This document shows positions 1-7,672 of a DNA stretch of 43,007 nucleotides, piece after piece; the stretch's first letter is position 1; each line of letters opens with the position of its first letter. The notes beneath the pieces are model-generated. The model was not told the DNA's origin. It ran no database searches and worked only from the letters and a program-made list of their open reading frames with translations. A program made the translations under genes and the position numbers. Location: positions 1 to 43,007 of the forward strand of contig CAIPFY010000388.1 of the NCBI GenBank assembly GCA_903864435.1, read 5' to 3'. This DNA is from an uncultured Chloroflexota bacterium. GTDB lineage: Bacteria; Chloroflexota; Anaerolineae; Aggregatilineales; Phototrophicaceae.

Positions 1-720
1 CGAAACCTGTACGCTCACGCTGAGTTCCCCGGCGTTGATCTGCGGCGCGGCCCCGGAGGCCATGACCGCATCGGCGCGGAACAGCGGTTGACCGGAACCG
101 CTGCTGTATGACTCGCTGACGGTGATGACTTCGCCCACGCTTACACCGAAGGCGGCGGCCAGCTGTTCGGCACGGGCGCGGGCATCGGCAACGGCGTTCA
201 ACCGCGCCTGTTCTTCCAGCTTTTTCATGTCAGCGATACCAAAGCTCAGGCTACCCACGCTGTTCGCGCCCGCGCTCAGACCCGACTGAATGACCGCCGC
301 GACCTGCTGAATATCGCGCAGGGTGACATTGGCTGCCGTCGAGACGTGGAACACGCGCTGTCCGGTGGATGCGCCGGTATTCGGATCATATTGATCTTCC
401 GGGTACACGTTGAAGTAGGCCGTCTGGATGTCCTTTTCAGCCACGCCAGCGGCTTTCAGGGCTTCCACGATGCGCGCCAGTGTGCTGTTCGCGTTGTTCA
501 GCGCAACGCTGATGTCCGCATCGCTCACGTCCACGCCCATGCTGATGCTGGCAATGTCCGGTGTGCCAAAGGCTTCGCCGCTGCCGTTCACGCTGATGGT
601 GCGCGAAATGCTGCCAGTATCCTGTGCGCTGACGGGACGGACTGCCGTACCGACGAGCAGCACAACCGCCAACAGCGCCAGTGCTGCGCCGAAAATTCTA
701 AACTGTGTCATCTTTCGCAT
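1..720 (-). CDS. SIMPL-domain (DUF541) secreted protein, C-terminus cut by window edge
   Basis: The 240 visible residues begin with a basic tip and a hydrophobic stretch (about residues 8-30) that ends in an Ala-Gln site, which looks like a signal peptide, so the protein is probably exported. The remainder matches the SIMPL/YggE-like family: an early 'V.G.GEA.G.PD.A' strand, a long helix with alternating Ala and Asn, then a second half with 'ARAEQLAAAFGV' and the start of the closing beta strands. Members of this family are periplasmic or surface proteins with poorly defined roles, some linked to oxidative stress. The ATG at 720 was chosen because AGGGAG lies 6 bases upstream and a good promoter lies just beyond. 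It appears to be transcribed on its own. Only a short C-terminal piece should be missing. Confidence 0.85.
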   Translation of the reverse strand, partial: MRKMTQFRIFGAALALLAVVLLVGTAVRPVSAQDTGSISRTISVNGSGEAFGTPDIASISMGVDVSDADISVALNNANSTLARIVEALKAAGVAEKDIQTAYFNVYPEDQYDPNTGASTGQRVFHVSTAANVTLRDIQQVAAVIQSGLSAGANSVGSLSFGIADMKKLEEQARLNAVADARARAEQLAAAFGVSVGEVITVSESYSSGSGQPLFRADAVMASGAAPQINAGELSVSVQVS

Positions 721-751
721 GATATGCTCCCTAATGTGACTGATTGTAGAT

Positions 752-780
752 AGTTAATCGCGTGTTCGTCACGCTGTCAA
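752..780 (-). promoter_or_regulatory. Sigma-70-type promoter of the SIMPL gene
   Basis: On the minus strand there is a perfect TTGACA (775-780), a 17-base spacer and TTAACT (752-757). The predicted start near 745 gives a leader of about 25 bases that contains AGGGAG (727-732). The -10 is only a fair match. Confidence 0.55.
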
Positions 781-831
781 TCCTAAGACGTTGCCTGTTT
801 CTAAAAAGTTCCCGGATGGCCGAACGCACTT

Positions 832-1386
832 TTAGGTGCGCTGGTCGTTGTTGTTGCGGGCATCGCGCAGCCAACCGCGCTGGATGGCACGCGCTTCTTC
901 TACCGAAACGAACGCATTGGGATTGATCCGGTGTACAGTTCCCATGAAATCGCTCACCTCGCGGCGCAGGATGACGCTTCGTAGCATGTTCACGGTGCCA
1001 TCTTTGCCCTCGCCCAGTGTTTCGGTGACGCCGAAACCGTGTTCGCGCAGGCCGTTGGCGATGTCGCGGTTGGTTCCCGGCGCGATGATGGTGGCGACCG
1101 CATAACTGGTGATGAACCGCGCCTCAATCGCCATCCCCACATAGCCCCCGATGGCGAATCCACCGCAGTAGGCCATCAGGTTCATGAAGTTGGACAGGTC
1201 TTTGACTACGCTGGAAATAACCACCGCGAAGGTGAGCGCCTCGATGAAGGCGAGGGTTGCCGACCAGAAGCGCATGTCGCGGGTAATCATCACCACGCGC
1301 ACTGTGCCGATGGCATTGTTGAACACGCGCAGCGCGAAAATCACCAGCGCCAGCAGCAGCGCGTTCATGGAAAAATCAAACGTCAT
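832..1386 (-). CDS. UPF0316 / DUF2179-type membrane protein
   Basis: This 184-residue protein has hydrophobic segments near residues 7-27, 42-62 and 68-88, followed by a soluble C-terminal half. The N-terminal pattern with 'FNNAIGTVRVVMITRDMR' and the later 'GG..IGGYVGMAIE' are typical of the UPF0316 family. The C-terminal half (about 100-175), with 'GFGVT...GEGKDGTVNML', corresponds to the small DUF2179 domain also found in YitT-like transporters. Biochemical function is unknown; it sits in the inner membrane. GAGGAA about 8 bases upstream supports the start. It follows the glycosyltransferase by 11 bases on the same strand, so the two are probably co-transcribed. Confidence 0.85.
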   Translation of the reverse strand: MTFDFSMNALLLALVIFALRVFNNAIGTVRVVMITRDMRFWSATLAFIEALTFAVVISSVVKDLSNFMNLMAYCGGFAIGGYVGMAIEARFITSYAVATIIAPGTNRDIANGLREHGFGVTETLGEGKDGTVNMLRSVILRREVSDFMGTVHRINPNAFVSVEEARAIQRGWLRDARNNNDQRT

Positions 1387-1397
1387 GGACTGTTCCT

Positions 1398-2576
1398 CTA
1401 TGTTTGTGTTCGATTACGTTCGATGAAGTGGATATAGGCGGTTTCAAGCTGTTCAGCGACTGCATCCCATGTGAAGTGCTGGTTCACCAGTTGACGGGCT
1501 GCCGCGCCCATCGTTTGCCGCCGCGTCGCATCGCTGAACAGCGTGTGAAGCGCCTGCGCGAGGGGGGCGACGGCGGGCAGCACTTCGAGTCCTGCACCTG
1601 CGGTTGCGGCTTCGGGCAAGTGACATTCGGGCGAGAGAATGACGGGCAGCCCCGCCGCCATTGCTTCCAGCGCGGCCATCGGCAGCCCTTCACCGACGGC
1701 AGGCAGCGCGAACAGGTCGGCGGCGGCCAGCGCAGCCAGCCGATCCGCCCCGCCCAGATAGCCGGTGAGGACGACTCGCTCTCCGGCGAAGGTTCGCAGC
1801 TGTTCCAGCAGCCCTTCATCCGGCCCGACGATCACGAGGCGGGCATCCGGCAGGTCGAGTTGCGTGAAGGCTTCCGCCAGCACAGCCGCCCCTTTGCGGG
1901 GATGCAGCCGCCCCATGAACAGGCATACCGGCCCGTTGCCCAGCCCGAAACGTTCGCGGAAGGACTCGCGCCCGGAGAGTGCCGCGAATTCCTGCGGATT
2001 CACGCCGTTCGGCACAATCCTTTCGAGGGCGGGCGGCTGTCCGATAGATTGCCAGCAGGCGCGAGCTTCGGCTGCTTCGTCTTGCGTGAGGCCGATTAAC
2101 GCCCCGATGTGCGGCGCGATGCGCGGGCTGATCCAGCGATCCCACAGCGTTTTGAAGGCGCTGCGGCCTGTCGTTAGCGGCAGCGTGCCGTGTGGCGAGA
2201 GTGCCACTGGCAGGCCAAGCTGTGCGGCAAGTGGCACAACCAGCAGGTTTTCGACGGTGCGAAACTCGTGAACGTGCAGTATATCGGCGGCGGGCAGCAC
2301 ATCAGCCGCCAAGCCTCGCAACCCGAAGGGCGTGCTGAGGTTCAACCGTCCGCGTAGAAGCGTGGACTGGTTGCGCGCCCGCAGCACCCGCACGCCATCG
2401 CGCAGGGTGTCGGCAGAGTCGGCGCAGCGGGTGACGGTATCCAGCGCGTCGGTGGTAAGGACGGTGACGGTATGCCCGCGCCGGGTCAGCGCCCGCGCCA
2501 TGCCTTCTACCGAGCGCACCACGCCGCCAAAGGCGAAGGCCGGGGCATAGTAAGGGGTGAGGTGGACAATATTCAA
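1398..2576 (-). CDS. Glycosyltransferase family 4 (GT-B fold)
   Basis: This 392-residue protein has the two-domain GT-B layout of family GT4. The N-terminal domain opens with 'HLTPYYAPAFAFGGVVRSVE', the usual glycine-rich acceptor-side loop. A linker near residue 185 leads to the nucleotide-sugar domain, with 'FMGRLHPRKG' near residue 217 and the EX7E-type motif 'GEGLPMAALEAMAAG' near 295. It most likely transfers a sugar from an NDP-sugar to a lipid-linked or surface glycan on the cytoplasmic face; donor and acceptor cannot be read from sequence. The start appears to be TTG at 2576, with AAGGA about 10 bases upstream. It lies between an alginate-lyase-family gene and a small membrane protein in a leftward run. 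Confidence 0.9.
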   Translation of the reverse strand: MNIVHLTPYYAPAFAFGGVVRSVEGMARALTRRGHTVTVLTTDALDTVTRCADSADTLRDGVRVLRARNQSTLLRGRLNLSTPFGLRGLAADVLPAADILHVHEFRTVENLLVVPLAAQLGLPVALSPHGTLPLTTGRSAFKTLWDRWISPRIAPHIGALIGLTQDEAAEARACWQSIGQPPALERIVPNGVNPQEFAALSGRESFRERFGLGNGPVCLFMGRLHPRKGAAVLAEAFTQLDLPDARLVIVGPDEGLLEQLRTFAGERVVLTGYLGGADRLAALAAADLFALPAVGEGLPMAALEAMAAGLPVILSPECHLPEAATAGAGLEVLPAVAPLAQALHTLFSDATRRQTMGAAARQLVNQHFTWDAVAEQLETAYIHFIERNRTQT

Positions 2577-2616
2577 ACTGCGCCCATCCTTCGATAAAGC
2601 GGTGACGGGTTAGGGG

Positions 2617-3528
2617 TTAGCCGAACAATCCGCGCCGTGCGGCCTGCCCGTGTGAAAGCGTGGTCAGCCCGCCCATGTACGGATTGTTGAAGGGGCGCAG
2701 TTCGTCCATGAGCAGTTGAATATCGCGCAAGCGGGTGCGGCGGTGGGCAATTTCGATGAACCCGCCCCACTCGCGGAACAGCGGTTTGGCCTGTTCTTCG
2801 CTCATGGTGTCCCAGCGCCACTGGGTCGGGTAATAGAAATAGTACAGGCTGTACGAGGCGGCGGTGATGGCTGAAATCCCCCGCGACTCGACATTCCACA
2901 GGTCAACATCCACATGGGCGGCGGCTTCCGCCATCAGGGTGAGCGCCCCGGCGGACAGAATTTGCCGCCACAGGCTGCCGCCATCCCCGCCTTCCACAGC
3001 GCGGGGCAAGTAACCCTCCGGGCGCACTTCATCGCGGATCGTTTGCCGAAAAACGGTTTCGCCCATCCCGAAGCGCGTATCGTCTTGCAAGACGATGCCG
3101 GTCAGCAGGTTCACCAGCCCCAGCCAGAGGCTTTCCACAAACCCCGTTCCTGCGGGCGGCAGATTGAGCAATGCGACCCGTTCCGAGAATGTGTGCAGCC
3201 AGCTTTCCGCATGGGGGGCGAACGCCGGATGGTCGCGCACCAGTTCGGCGGCCTGTGCCAGTGCTACCGCTTCCATGAGCGCCGTCAGGTAGTCCCCGCC
3301 GCCCGATAGTCCGGTGCCGTTGAGCAGAGTCGCGGCGGCAGTCTCGCCCGCCGCATCCTGAAACCGCCAGCGCAGCCCGTCCGCTACTGCTGCCGCCAGC
3401 GGTTCGGCGGGATGCAGGTTGTTCAGCGCCGCCCATGCGCCAGCCAGCGGTTCGCGGGACTGATTCTTACGGGCAGATTGAACCTGTTCAGGGGTGAAAT
3501 ATAAACCAAAGTGCGAGTAACGGGGCAT
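2617..3528 (-). CDS. Alginate-lyase-family (alpha-toroid) protein, probably cytoplasmic
   Basis: This 303-residue protein opens with 'FTPEQVQSAR' and a 'PLAGAWAAL' helix, and its centre carries 'IRDEVRPEGYLPRA' followed by a helical run ending in 'VDVDLW'. This order resembles the alginate lyase family (PF05426-like, alpha6/alpha-toroid), which cleaves uronate polysaccharides by beta-elimination. The Arg-Thr that usually follows the 'DG..P' turn is replaced here by 'RAVEGGDGG', so activity is uncertain. No signal peptide is visible, which is odd for a polysaccharide lyase. The next gene is a glycosyltransferase 40 bases downstream on the same strand. A TATAAT at 3565-3570 (minus strand) sits 37 bases upstream of the start. 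Another (alpha/alpha) toroid family is possible. Confidence 0.6.
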   Translation of the reverse strand: MPRYSHFGLYFTPEQVQSARKNQSREPLAGAWAALNNLHPAEPLAAAVADGLRWRFQDAAGETAAATLLNGTGLSGGGDYLTALMEAVALAQAAELVRDHPAFAPHAESWLHTFSERVALLNLPPAGTGFVESLWLGLVNLLTGIVLQDDTRFGMGETVFRQTIRDEVRPEGYLPRAVEGGDGGSLWRQILSAGALTLMAEAAAHVDVDLWNVESRGISAITAASYSLYYFYYPTQWRWDTMSEEQAKPLFREWGGFIEIAHRRTRLRDIQLLMDELRPFNNPYMGGLTTLSHGQAARRGLFG

Positions 3529-3564
3529 GTTGCCTATCCAGCCACTGTTAGAGATGCAAGCGCC

Positions 3565-3570
3565 ATTATA
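3565..3570 (-). promoter_or_regulatory. Perfect -10 box for the leftward alginate-lyase-family run
   Basis: The minus strand reads TATAAT here, 37 bases upstream of the start codon at 3528. No good -35 is present 16-18 bases further upstream, so only the -10 is supported. Confidence 0.4.
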
Positions 3571-3608
3571 GCCTATTTCCGCGCTTGAAAATTGTGTGAT
3601 AGGATAAA

Positions 3609-4436
3609 ATGATTAGCAATTTTCAGGAGCCTTTTGGGGAAGCGACTGTGAACAATTTGCCGGATAATACGCCTGCCCCTGAGCCGACAAACGATATGGA
3701 TGTCACGCTGAAATCGCCTATTCGTCCGGTGAACCCGAGCGCGGATGCCGCGCCGCGCCCCGGTTTGTTGGCGCGGGCGATGCAGCAGGACGCACCGCAG
3801 CCCGCGCCGCCTGCTGAACCCGCCGCCGAAGGGCATGATGCTAACCCGGCGCAAGCACTGGAGGCGCTGCGTAGCAAGATGGAAGTGGTGGCGACCGAGT
3901 TCGGGCAGGGCAAGATTAACCGGGCGCAGTTCAACGCCATCTACGGACGCTACAGCGAACAGCGCACGATCATCGAAAAGCTTATGCAGCGCAACCCCTC
4001 ATCCGATGCGTGGAAACATGCGGCTGCTCCCGGACACACCTCCTTCCTGCGCGACCATTTCGAGAGCAAGCTGCTGTTCTATCTGGTCTATCAGCACAAT
4101 ATTCCCACGCCGTTGATGATGGGCGGCAGTCAGCAGCCGAGTATGGATCGCATCAGTGGCGTGCTTAAATCGCTGTGGGGCATGACGAATCGCCCGAAGG
4201 GTGGGCTGGCGCGTAAGGAGATGGGCAACGGTCAATGGCTGGTGCTGGCACTGGGGGAGTATGCGGTGACGATGGTGCTGTTCCAGTTGGAACCTTCCAC
4301 CGAACAGACCAACCTTGTCCGCGATTTGCATGGCGACTTCGAGCGTGCCAATCGCAGGGCATTGGAACGCGGCACACGCTCCCTTGATCGGTTTGTATTC
4401 CCGCAGCGCGCTCTGACGGAAAAGACCTTTAGCTAG
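3609..4436 (+). CDS. Unrecognised conserved-looking protein with disordered N-terminus
   Basis: I do not recognise this 275-residue protein. Residues 1-80 are rich in Pro, Ala and Asp and look disordered. Residues 82-130 form a charged helical hairpin with 'GKINRAQFNAIYGRY', reminiscent of SHOCT-type short helices. Residues 140-250 form a compact domain with alternating strands ('GQWLVLALGEYAVTMVLFQL') and a C-terminal amphipathic helix. The strand-rich core recalls small roadblock-like folds, but that is only an impression. No signal peptide or membrane segment is visible. The true start may be GTG at 3648, with GGGGA 7 bases upstream, because the ATG at 3609 overlaps a possible -10 region. 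Its neighbour 77 bases downstream on the same strand is the glycoside hydrolase fusion. Confidence 0.65.
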   Translation: MISNFQEPFGEATVNNLPDNTPAPEPTNDMDVTLKSPIRPVNPSADAAPRPGLLARAMQQDAPQPAPPAEPAAEGHDANPAQALEALRSKMEVVATEFGQGKINRAQFNAIYGRYSEQRTIIEKLMQRNPSSDAWKHAAAPGHTSFLRDHFESKLLFYLVYQHNIPTPLMMGGSQQPSMDRISGVLKSLWGMTNRPKGGLARKEMGNGQWLVLALGEYAVTMVLFQLEPSTEQTNLVRDLHGDFERANRRALERGTRSLDRFVFPQRALTEKTFS

Positions 4437-4513
4437 GTGCTACACGCGCCTTCCGTCCGGCTGCAATCATCCTGTTTTTCCCTATAGTTTAGCTTCCGCA
4501 TTCGGAGGTTCTG

Positions 4514-6415
4514 ATGGCGACTCAGCCGATTTCTCATGCTCTGGTTCTGCCCGACAGCGATTTCATGACATGGTACAAATCCGCCGAAGCCTATACCAAA
4601 GCGTTTGAACGGGTTGCCATCATCCGGTCGCCTTCGGGCAACGATCTGAACCGTTTTCGGAATGTGACCGCCGTACAAGCTCCCGGCGTATGGCAAAACA
4701 ACGAAGCCGTGACCCATATCCGCCGTGTGTACCCGATGGTGGTGCGCGTGGATTTGATCCGCGCCAGCACGCCGACGGAACTGGGGCGCATTTTGCAGGA
4801 ACGGGTGCGCCTGAACGATCGCTACGGCGATACGATCACACCCGGCAATTTGTATGATCGCTTCACACTGGATTGGCCTTCGGATGCACGTCCGGCGCGG
4901 TTGACGCGGGCGTTCAACGATACCAGCAGCGGACGGCGCAACGAGGGCGTGGATGTTCACGCGCCGCAGGGGACTCCGATCCGTGCTGCGGTGGTCGGAA
5001 CGGTGGTGACGATCATCCGTCAGCCCACGTCACTCGGTTACGGGCAGTATATACAGGTGTCGTGCGTCCTTGCCGGACAGACTTATCTGGTGACTTATGC
5101 TCAACTTCAGAATATTCGCGTGAGCATGGGGCAGAAGGTGCAGGCGGGGGATGTGATGGCCGAGTCCGCGTGGGACTCGATCAAACTGGTGGTACAGCAG
5201 CCGGGATCGGGCTTGACCGGGTATATTTTGCCGGATGTGGTTGACCCGACCATGATGATCTACTGGCAGGCGTTGCGGTTGCGGCCTTCGGATACGGGAC
5301 TGCGCATCCGCGAGAAACCGGGGACGGATTTCCGCGTGCTAGGGCAGCTTCGTCTGTATGACCGTTCCGAACCGCTAGAACCACACGGGCGCACCTTGCT
5401 GAAGGTCGGGCAGAAGAATCAGTGGATTAAACTGCGTTCGCCCGCTGGTGTGGAAGGCTATTCGGCGGCGGAATTTTTGCTGGCGGACGAAACCAGCGGC
5501 ATACAGGCGTTGAATATGTCCGGTCTGAACCTCGACATCCTGCACCGCTTGGGCAAGCCGGACGCGGCGCGAATGAAGGGGGCGGGCTGGGTGCGCTTCC
5601 CGTATAACGTGTCTATGGATCGCGGTTCGACGGATTTGGACGCGGCCTACAACCTTTACGCGCCTTACATCGAACGGTATGCCGCCGCCGGACTCAAGGT
5701 GATTCTCGTCCTGACGCATCAGACTTTCGGGGAAGGACAGGGCTACGTTTGGCCGAATATGAACACCGGCTCGTGGCGCGAACTGACCACCCGTTATGTG
5801 GATTTCGCCCGCCGGATTGCAGCGCGATTTGCGGGGCGCAATCTGGTGACGGCTTATCAAATCTGGAATGAGCAGGATACCGCGCCCAGTGTGGCACATG
5901 CGGCGGTTCCGCTGCCATTTGCGGATTACGCCTACATGCTGACCGAGGCCATCAAAGCGATCCGCAGCGCCGATAGCGCAGTGAGCATCATCACGGGCGG
6001 GCATGTGGGCGGCCCCGGCAACGGCGCGACTTACGCCCGCAACACGCTGGCGGCCATGCCTTCTAACGTGCGCCCGGATGGAATTGCCTGTCATTCGTAT
6101 GGGCGCGGGCCAGTGGGGAATAAGTTCAGCCCGTTCGGGAGCATTGACGAGGATGTGGATGCTTACGGGGCGCTGCTGCCCGGTGCGCCGGTGTGGATTA
6201 CCGAGTGGGGCGTGCTGGATGTGCCGAACGCCAGCGCGACGGAAGTGGCGGATTATGCGACAGGGTTCATCAGTCGCTTGAAAGGAATCTACAGCGGCAA
6301 GGTGGCGACCTGCTGCTGGTACGGTTGGGCGGACAGTATGCACAACGGTTACGGTCTGGTGAACGTGAGCGACCAGCCCAAGCAACCGTTGTACGATCGC
6401 TTCCTACGGGCGTAG
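4514..6415 (+). CDS. Fusion: LytM-like pseudo-domain, SH3-like domain, clan GH-A glycoside hydrolase
   Basis: This 633-residue protein has four parts. Residues 1-105 are unrecognised. Residues 128-245 follow a LytM/peptidase M23 fold ('EGVDVHAPQGTPIRAAVVGTV', 'GYGQYIQV', 'VSMGQKVQAGDVMA'), but the zinc ligands are mostly lost: Asn where HxxxD has His, Gln in the 'YAHL' strand, and no HLHFE motif. Residues 253-325 look like a bacterial SH3 domain ('LRIREKPGTDFRVLGQL'). Residues 330-633 form a TIM barrel with 'YQIWNEQD' (acid/base E453) and 'VWITEWG' (nucleophile E564), the strand-4 and strand-7 glutamates of clan GH-A. No signal peptide is present. It probably binds and cuts a glycan, with the LytM part acting as a binding module; the substrate is unknown. 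GGAGG 5 bases upstream supports the ATG. Confidence 0.75.
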   Translation: MATQPISHALVLPDSDFMTWYKSAEAYTKAFERVAIIRSPSGNDLNRFRNVTAVQAPGVWQNNEAVTHIRRVYPMVVRVDLIRASTPTELGRILQERVRLNDRYGDTITPGNLYDRFTLDWPSDARPARLTRAFNDTSSGRRNEGVDVHAPQGTPIRAAVVGTVVTIIRQPTSLGYGQYIQVSCVLAGQTYLVTYAQLQNIRVSMGQKVQAGDVMAESAWDSIKLVVQQPGSGLTGYILPDVVDPTMMIYWQALRLRPSDTGLRIREKPGTDFRVLGQLRLYDRSEPLEPHGRTLLKVGQKNQWIKLRSPAGVEGYSAAEFLLADETSGIQALNMSGLNLDILHRLGKPDAARMKGAGWVRFPYNVSMDRGSTDLDAAYNLYAPYIERYAAAGLKVILVLTHQTFGEGQGYVWPNMNTGSWRELTTRYVDFARRIAARFAGRNLVTAYQIWNEQDTAPSVAHAAVPLPFADYAYMLTEAIKAIRSADSAVSIITGGHVGGPGNGATYARNTLAAMPSNVRPDGIACHSYGRGPVGNKFSPFGSIDEDVDAYGALLPGAPVWITEWGVLDVPNASATEVADYATGFISRLKGIYSGKVATCCWYGWADSMHNGYGLVNVSDQPKQPLYDRFLRA

Positions 6416-6425
6416 GGGGAGCATT

Positions 6426-6458
6426 CTCACCCCGCTGCGCTTTTCACAGCGGGGTGAG
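6426..6458. terminator. Strong hairpin between convergent genes
   Basis: A perfect 12-base-pair stem (CTCACCCCGCTG, 6426-6437, with its complement at 6447-6458) and a 9-base loop sit between two genes that converge here. There is no clear T-run on either side, so it may act as a weak two-way terminator or as an RNA 3'-end stabiliser. Confidence 0.6.
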
Positions 6459-6474
6459 GGTTTCGAGGCTTGGT

Positions 6475-7521
6475 TTAGAACACCAGCTTGGCGAAGCCGA
6501 GGATGCCCTGCTTCCAGGGGACGCGGTGCGATACGCCTGACTGCCCCTCAAACTGGTGCAGATGTTCCAGATACCACTTGTAGTTGCGGATGAGCGCGTC
6601 CTTGTTGGAATACTTGGGCGCGTAGCCGATCACGCGCTCCGCTTTCTCGATGGACACGAACGAGTCCTTGCTGGCAGTTTCATAGACCCACTTGTACAGC
6701 GGGGATATTTTGAGCGCCTCCAGCACGCGCAGGGTGAAGATGGCCGGGCCAGCCGGCAGCGGGCGGATTTTGCGCCCGAAGCCCGCGTAATCCAGCACCG
6801 CCTGATAATCCTCTTTCATGGTCGTGAACTGCTTCGCGCCGATGTTGAAGGTGTCGTTGACGATGGCCTTATCCAGCGTGGCGCTGAGGTAGATCGCTTC
6901 GCACAGGTCTTCCACGTCGAGCAGTTGATAGCGGTTGTTGCCGCTGCCGAGCATCGGGAAGCCGTGACCATCTTTCGCCCAATCATAGAACAGCGCGAAC
7001 ACGCCCAACCGTTCCGGGCCGATGAACGATTTGGGGCGGATGACCGGGACGCACAACCCCTTCTGGCGATAACCGAAGCACACTTCTTCGGCGGCGATTT
7101 TGGCTTTCCCGTAAGGGCCTACGCCGTCCAACTTGTCGGTTTCGATCAGCGGGTGATGGTCAGGAATGCCATAAACCGCTGTGGACGAGATGTGGATGAA
7201 GCGTTCAACGCCGTGCTGCAAGGCCGAGTCCAGCACATTGCGCGTGCCGTCAATATCGGTGGAGAAGATGTCGGCTTCGCTGTACAGGGGCAGCGCCGCC
7301 GCCGTGTGGACGACGATATGGACGCCCTGCATGGCGCGATCTACCGCAGCGCGGTCGCGGATGTCGCCCTTAATTTCGGTGATCTGGTCGCGTTCGGGGT
7401 ACGTGAAATCGGCGATGTCCAGAGTGGTGACTTTGTGACCGCGTGCCAGCAGATAACGGGTGAGGTTGATCCCCAGAAAGCCCGCCCCGCCGGTGATGAG
7501 ATAAGACCGCGAATCGCTCAT
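6475..7521 (-). CDS. NAD-dependent epimerase/dehydratase (extended SDR)
   Basis: This protein of about 348 residues starts with a Rossmann nucleotide-binding motif (GGAGFLG) and has the extended-SDR active site: 'SSTAVYG' for the catalytic Ser/Thr, followed by 'YGKAK' (YxxxK). The C-terminal half carries the substrate loop ('IRPKSFIGPERLG') and the 'DVEDLCEAIYL' strand found in UDP-sugar epimerases and 3-beta-hydroxysteroid dehydrogenase-like enzymes. It probably oxidises or epimerises a nucleotide sugar or related ring hydroxyl in the cytoplasm. The ATG at 7521 is preferred over an upstream in-frame ATG (7542) because AGGGAG lies 9 bases before it. It lies downstream of rpoB on the same strand but is separated from it by an intrinsic terminator. 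Confidence 0.85.
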   Translation of the reverse strand: MSDSRSYLITGGAGFLGINLTRYLLARGHKVTTLDIADFTYPERDQITEIKGDIRDRAAVDRAMQGVHIVVHTAAALPLYSEADIFSTDIDGTRNVLDSALQHGVERFIHISSTAVYGIPDHHPLIETDKLDGVGPYGKAKIAAEEVCFGYRQKGLCVPVIRPKSFIGPERLGVFALFYDWAKDGHGFPMLGSGNNRYQLLDVEDLCEAIYLSATLDKAIVNDTFNIGAKQFTTMKEDYQAVLDYAGFGRKIRPLPAGPAIFTLRVLEALKISPLYKWVYETASKDSFVSIEKAERVIGYAPKYSNKDALIRNYKWYLEHLHQFEGQSGVSHRVPWKQGILGFAKLVF

Positions 7522-7612
7522 GAAAGTTGCTCCCTGCTGCACAGGATTGCAGCCTACTGTCGGAATCCATGCCAGTGTAGTGCATCGTTTGTCAGGCCGT
7601 CAATGACGGATT

Positions 7613-7644
7613 GAGACAACAAAACAGGGGACTCGCGTCCCCTG
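7613..7644 (-). terminator. Intrinsic terminator after rpoB
   Basis: The minus strand has an 8-base-pair perfect stem (CAGGGGAC/GTCCCCTG, 7625-7644, tetraloop) followed at once by TTTTGTTGT. It lies about 30 bases beyond the rpoB stop codon. Confidence 0.8.
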
Positions 7645-7672
7645 CTGCACTCTGTTTGTGGGTGGTCGGCGC

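Noticed and set aside
5375-6385. 336-codon leftward frame opposite the glycosidase fusion
   Set aside because: It mirrors conserved GH-A coding sequence and has the same low-information composition as other shadow frames.
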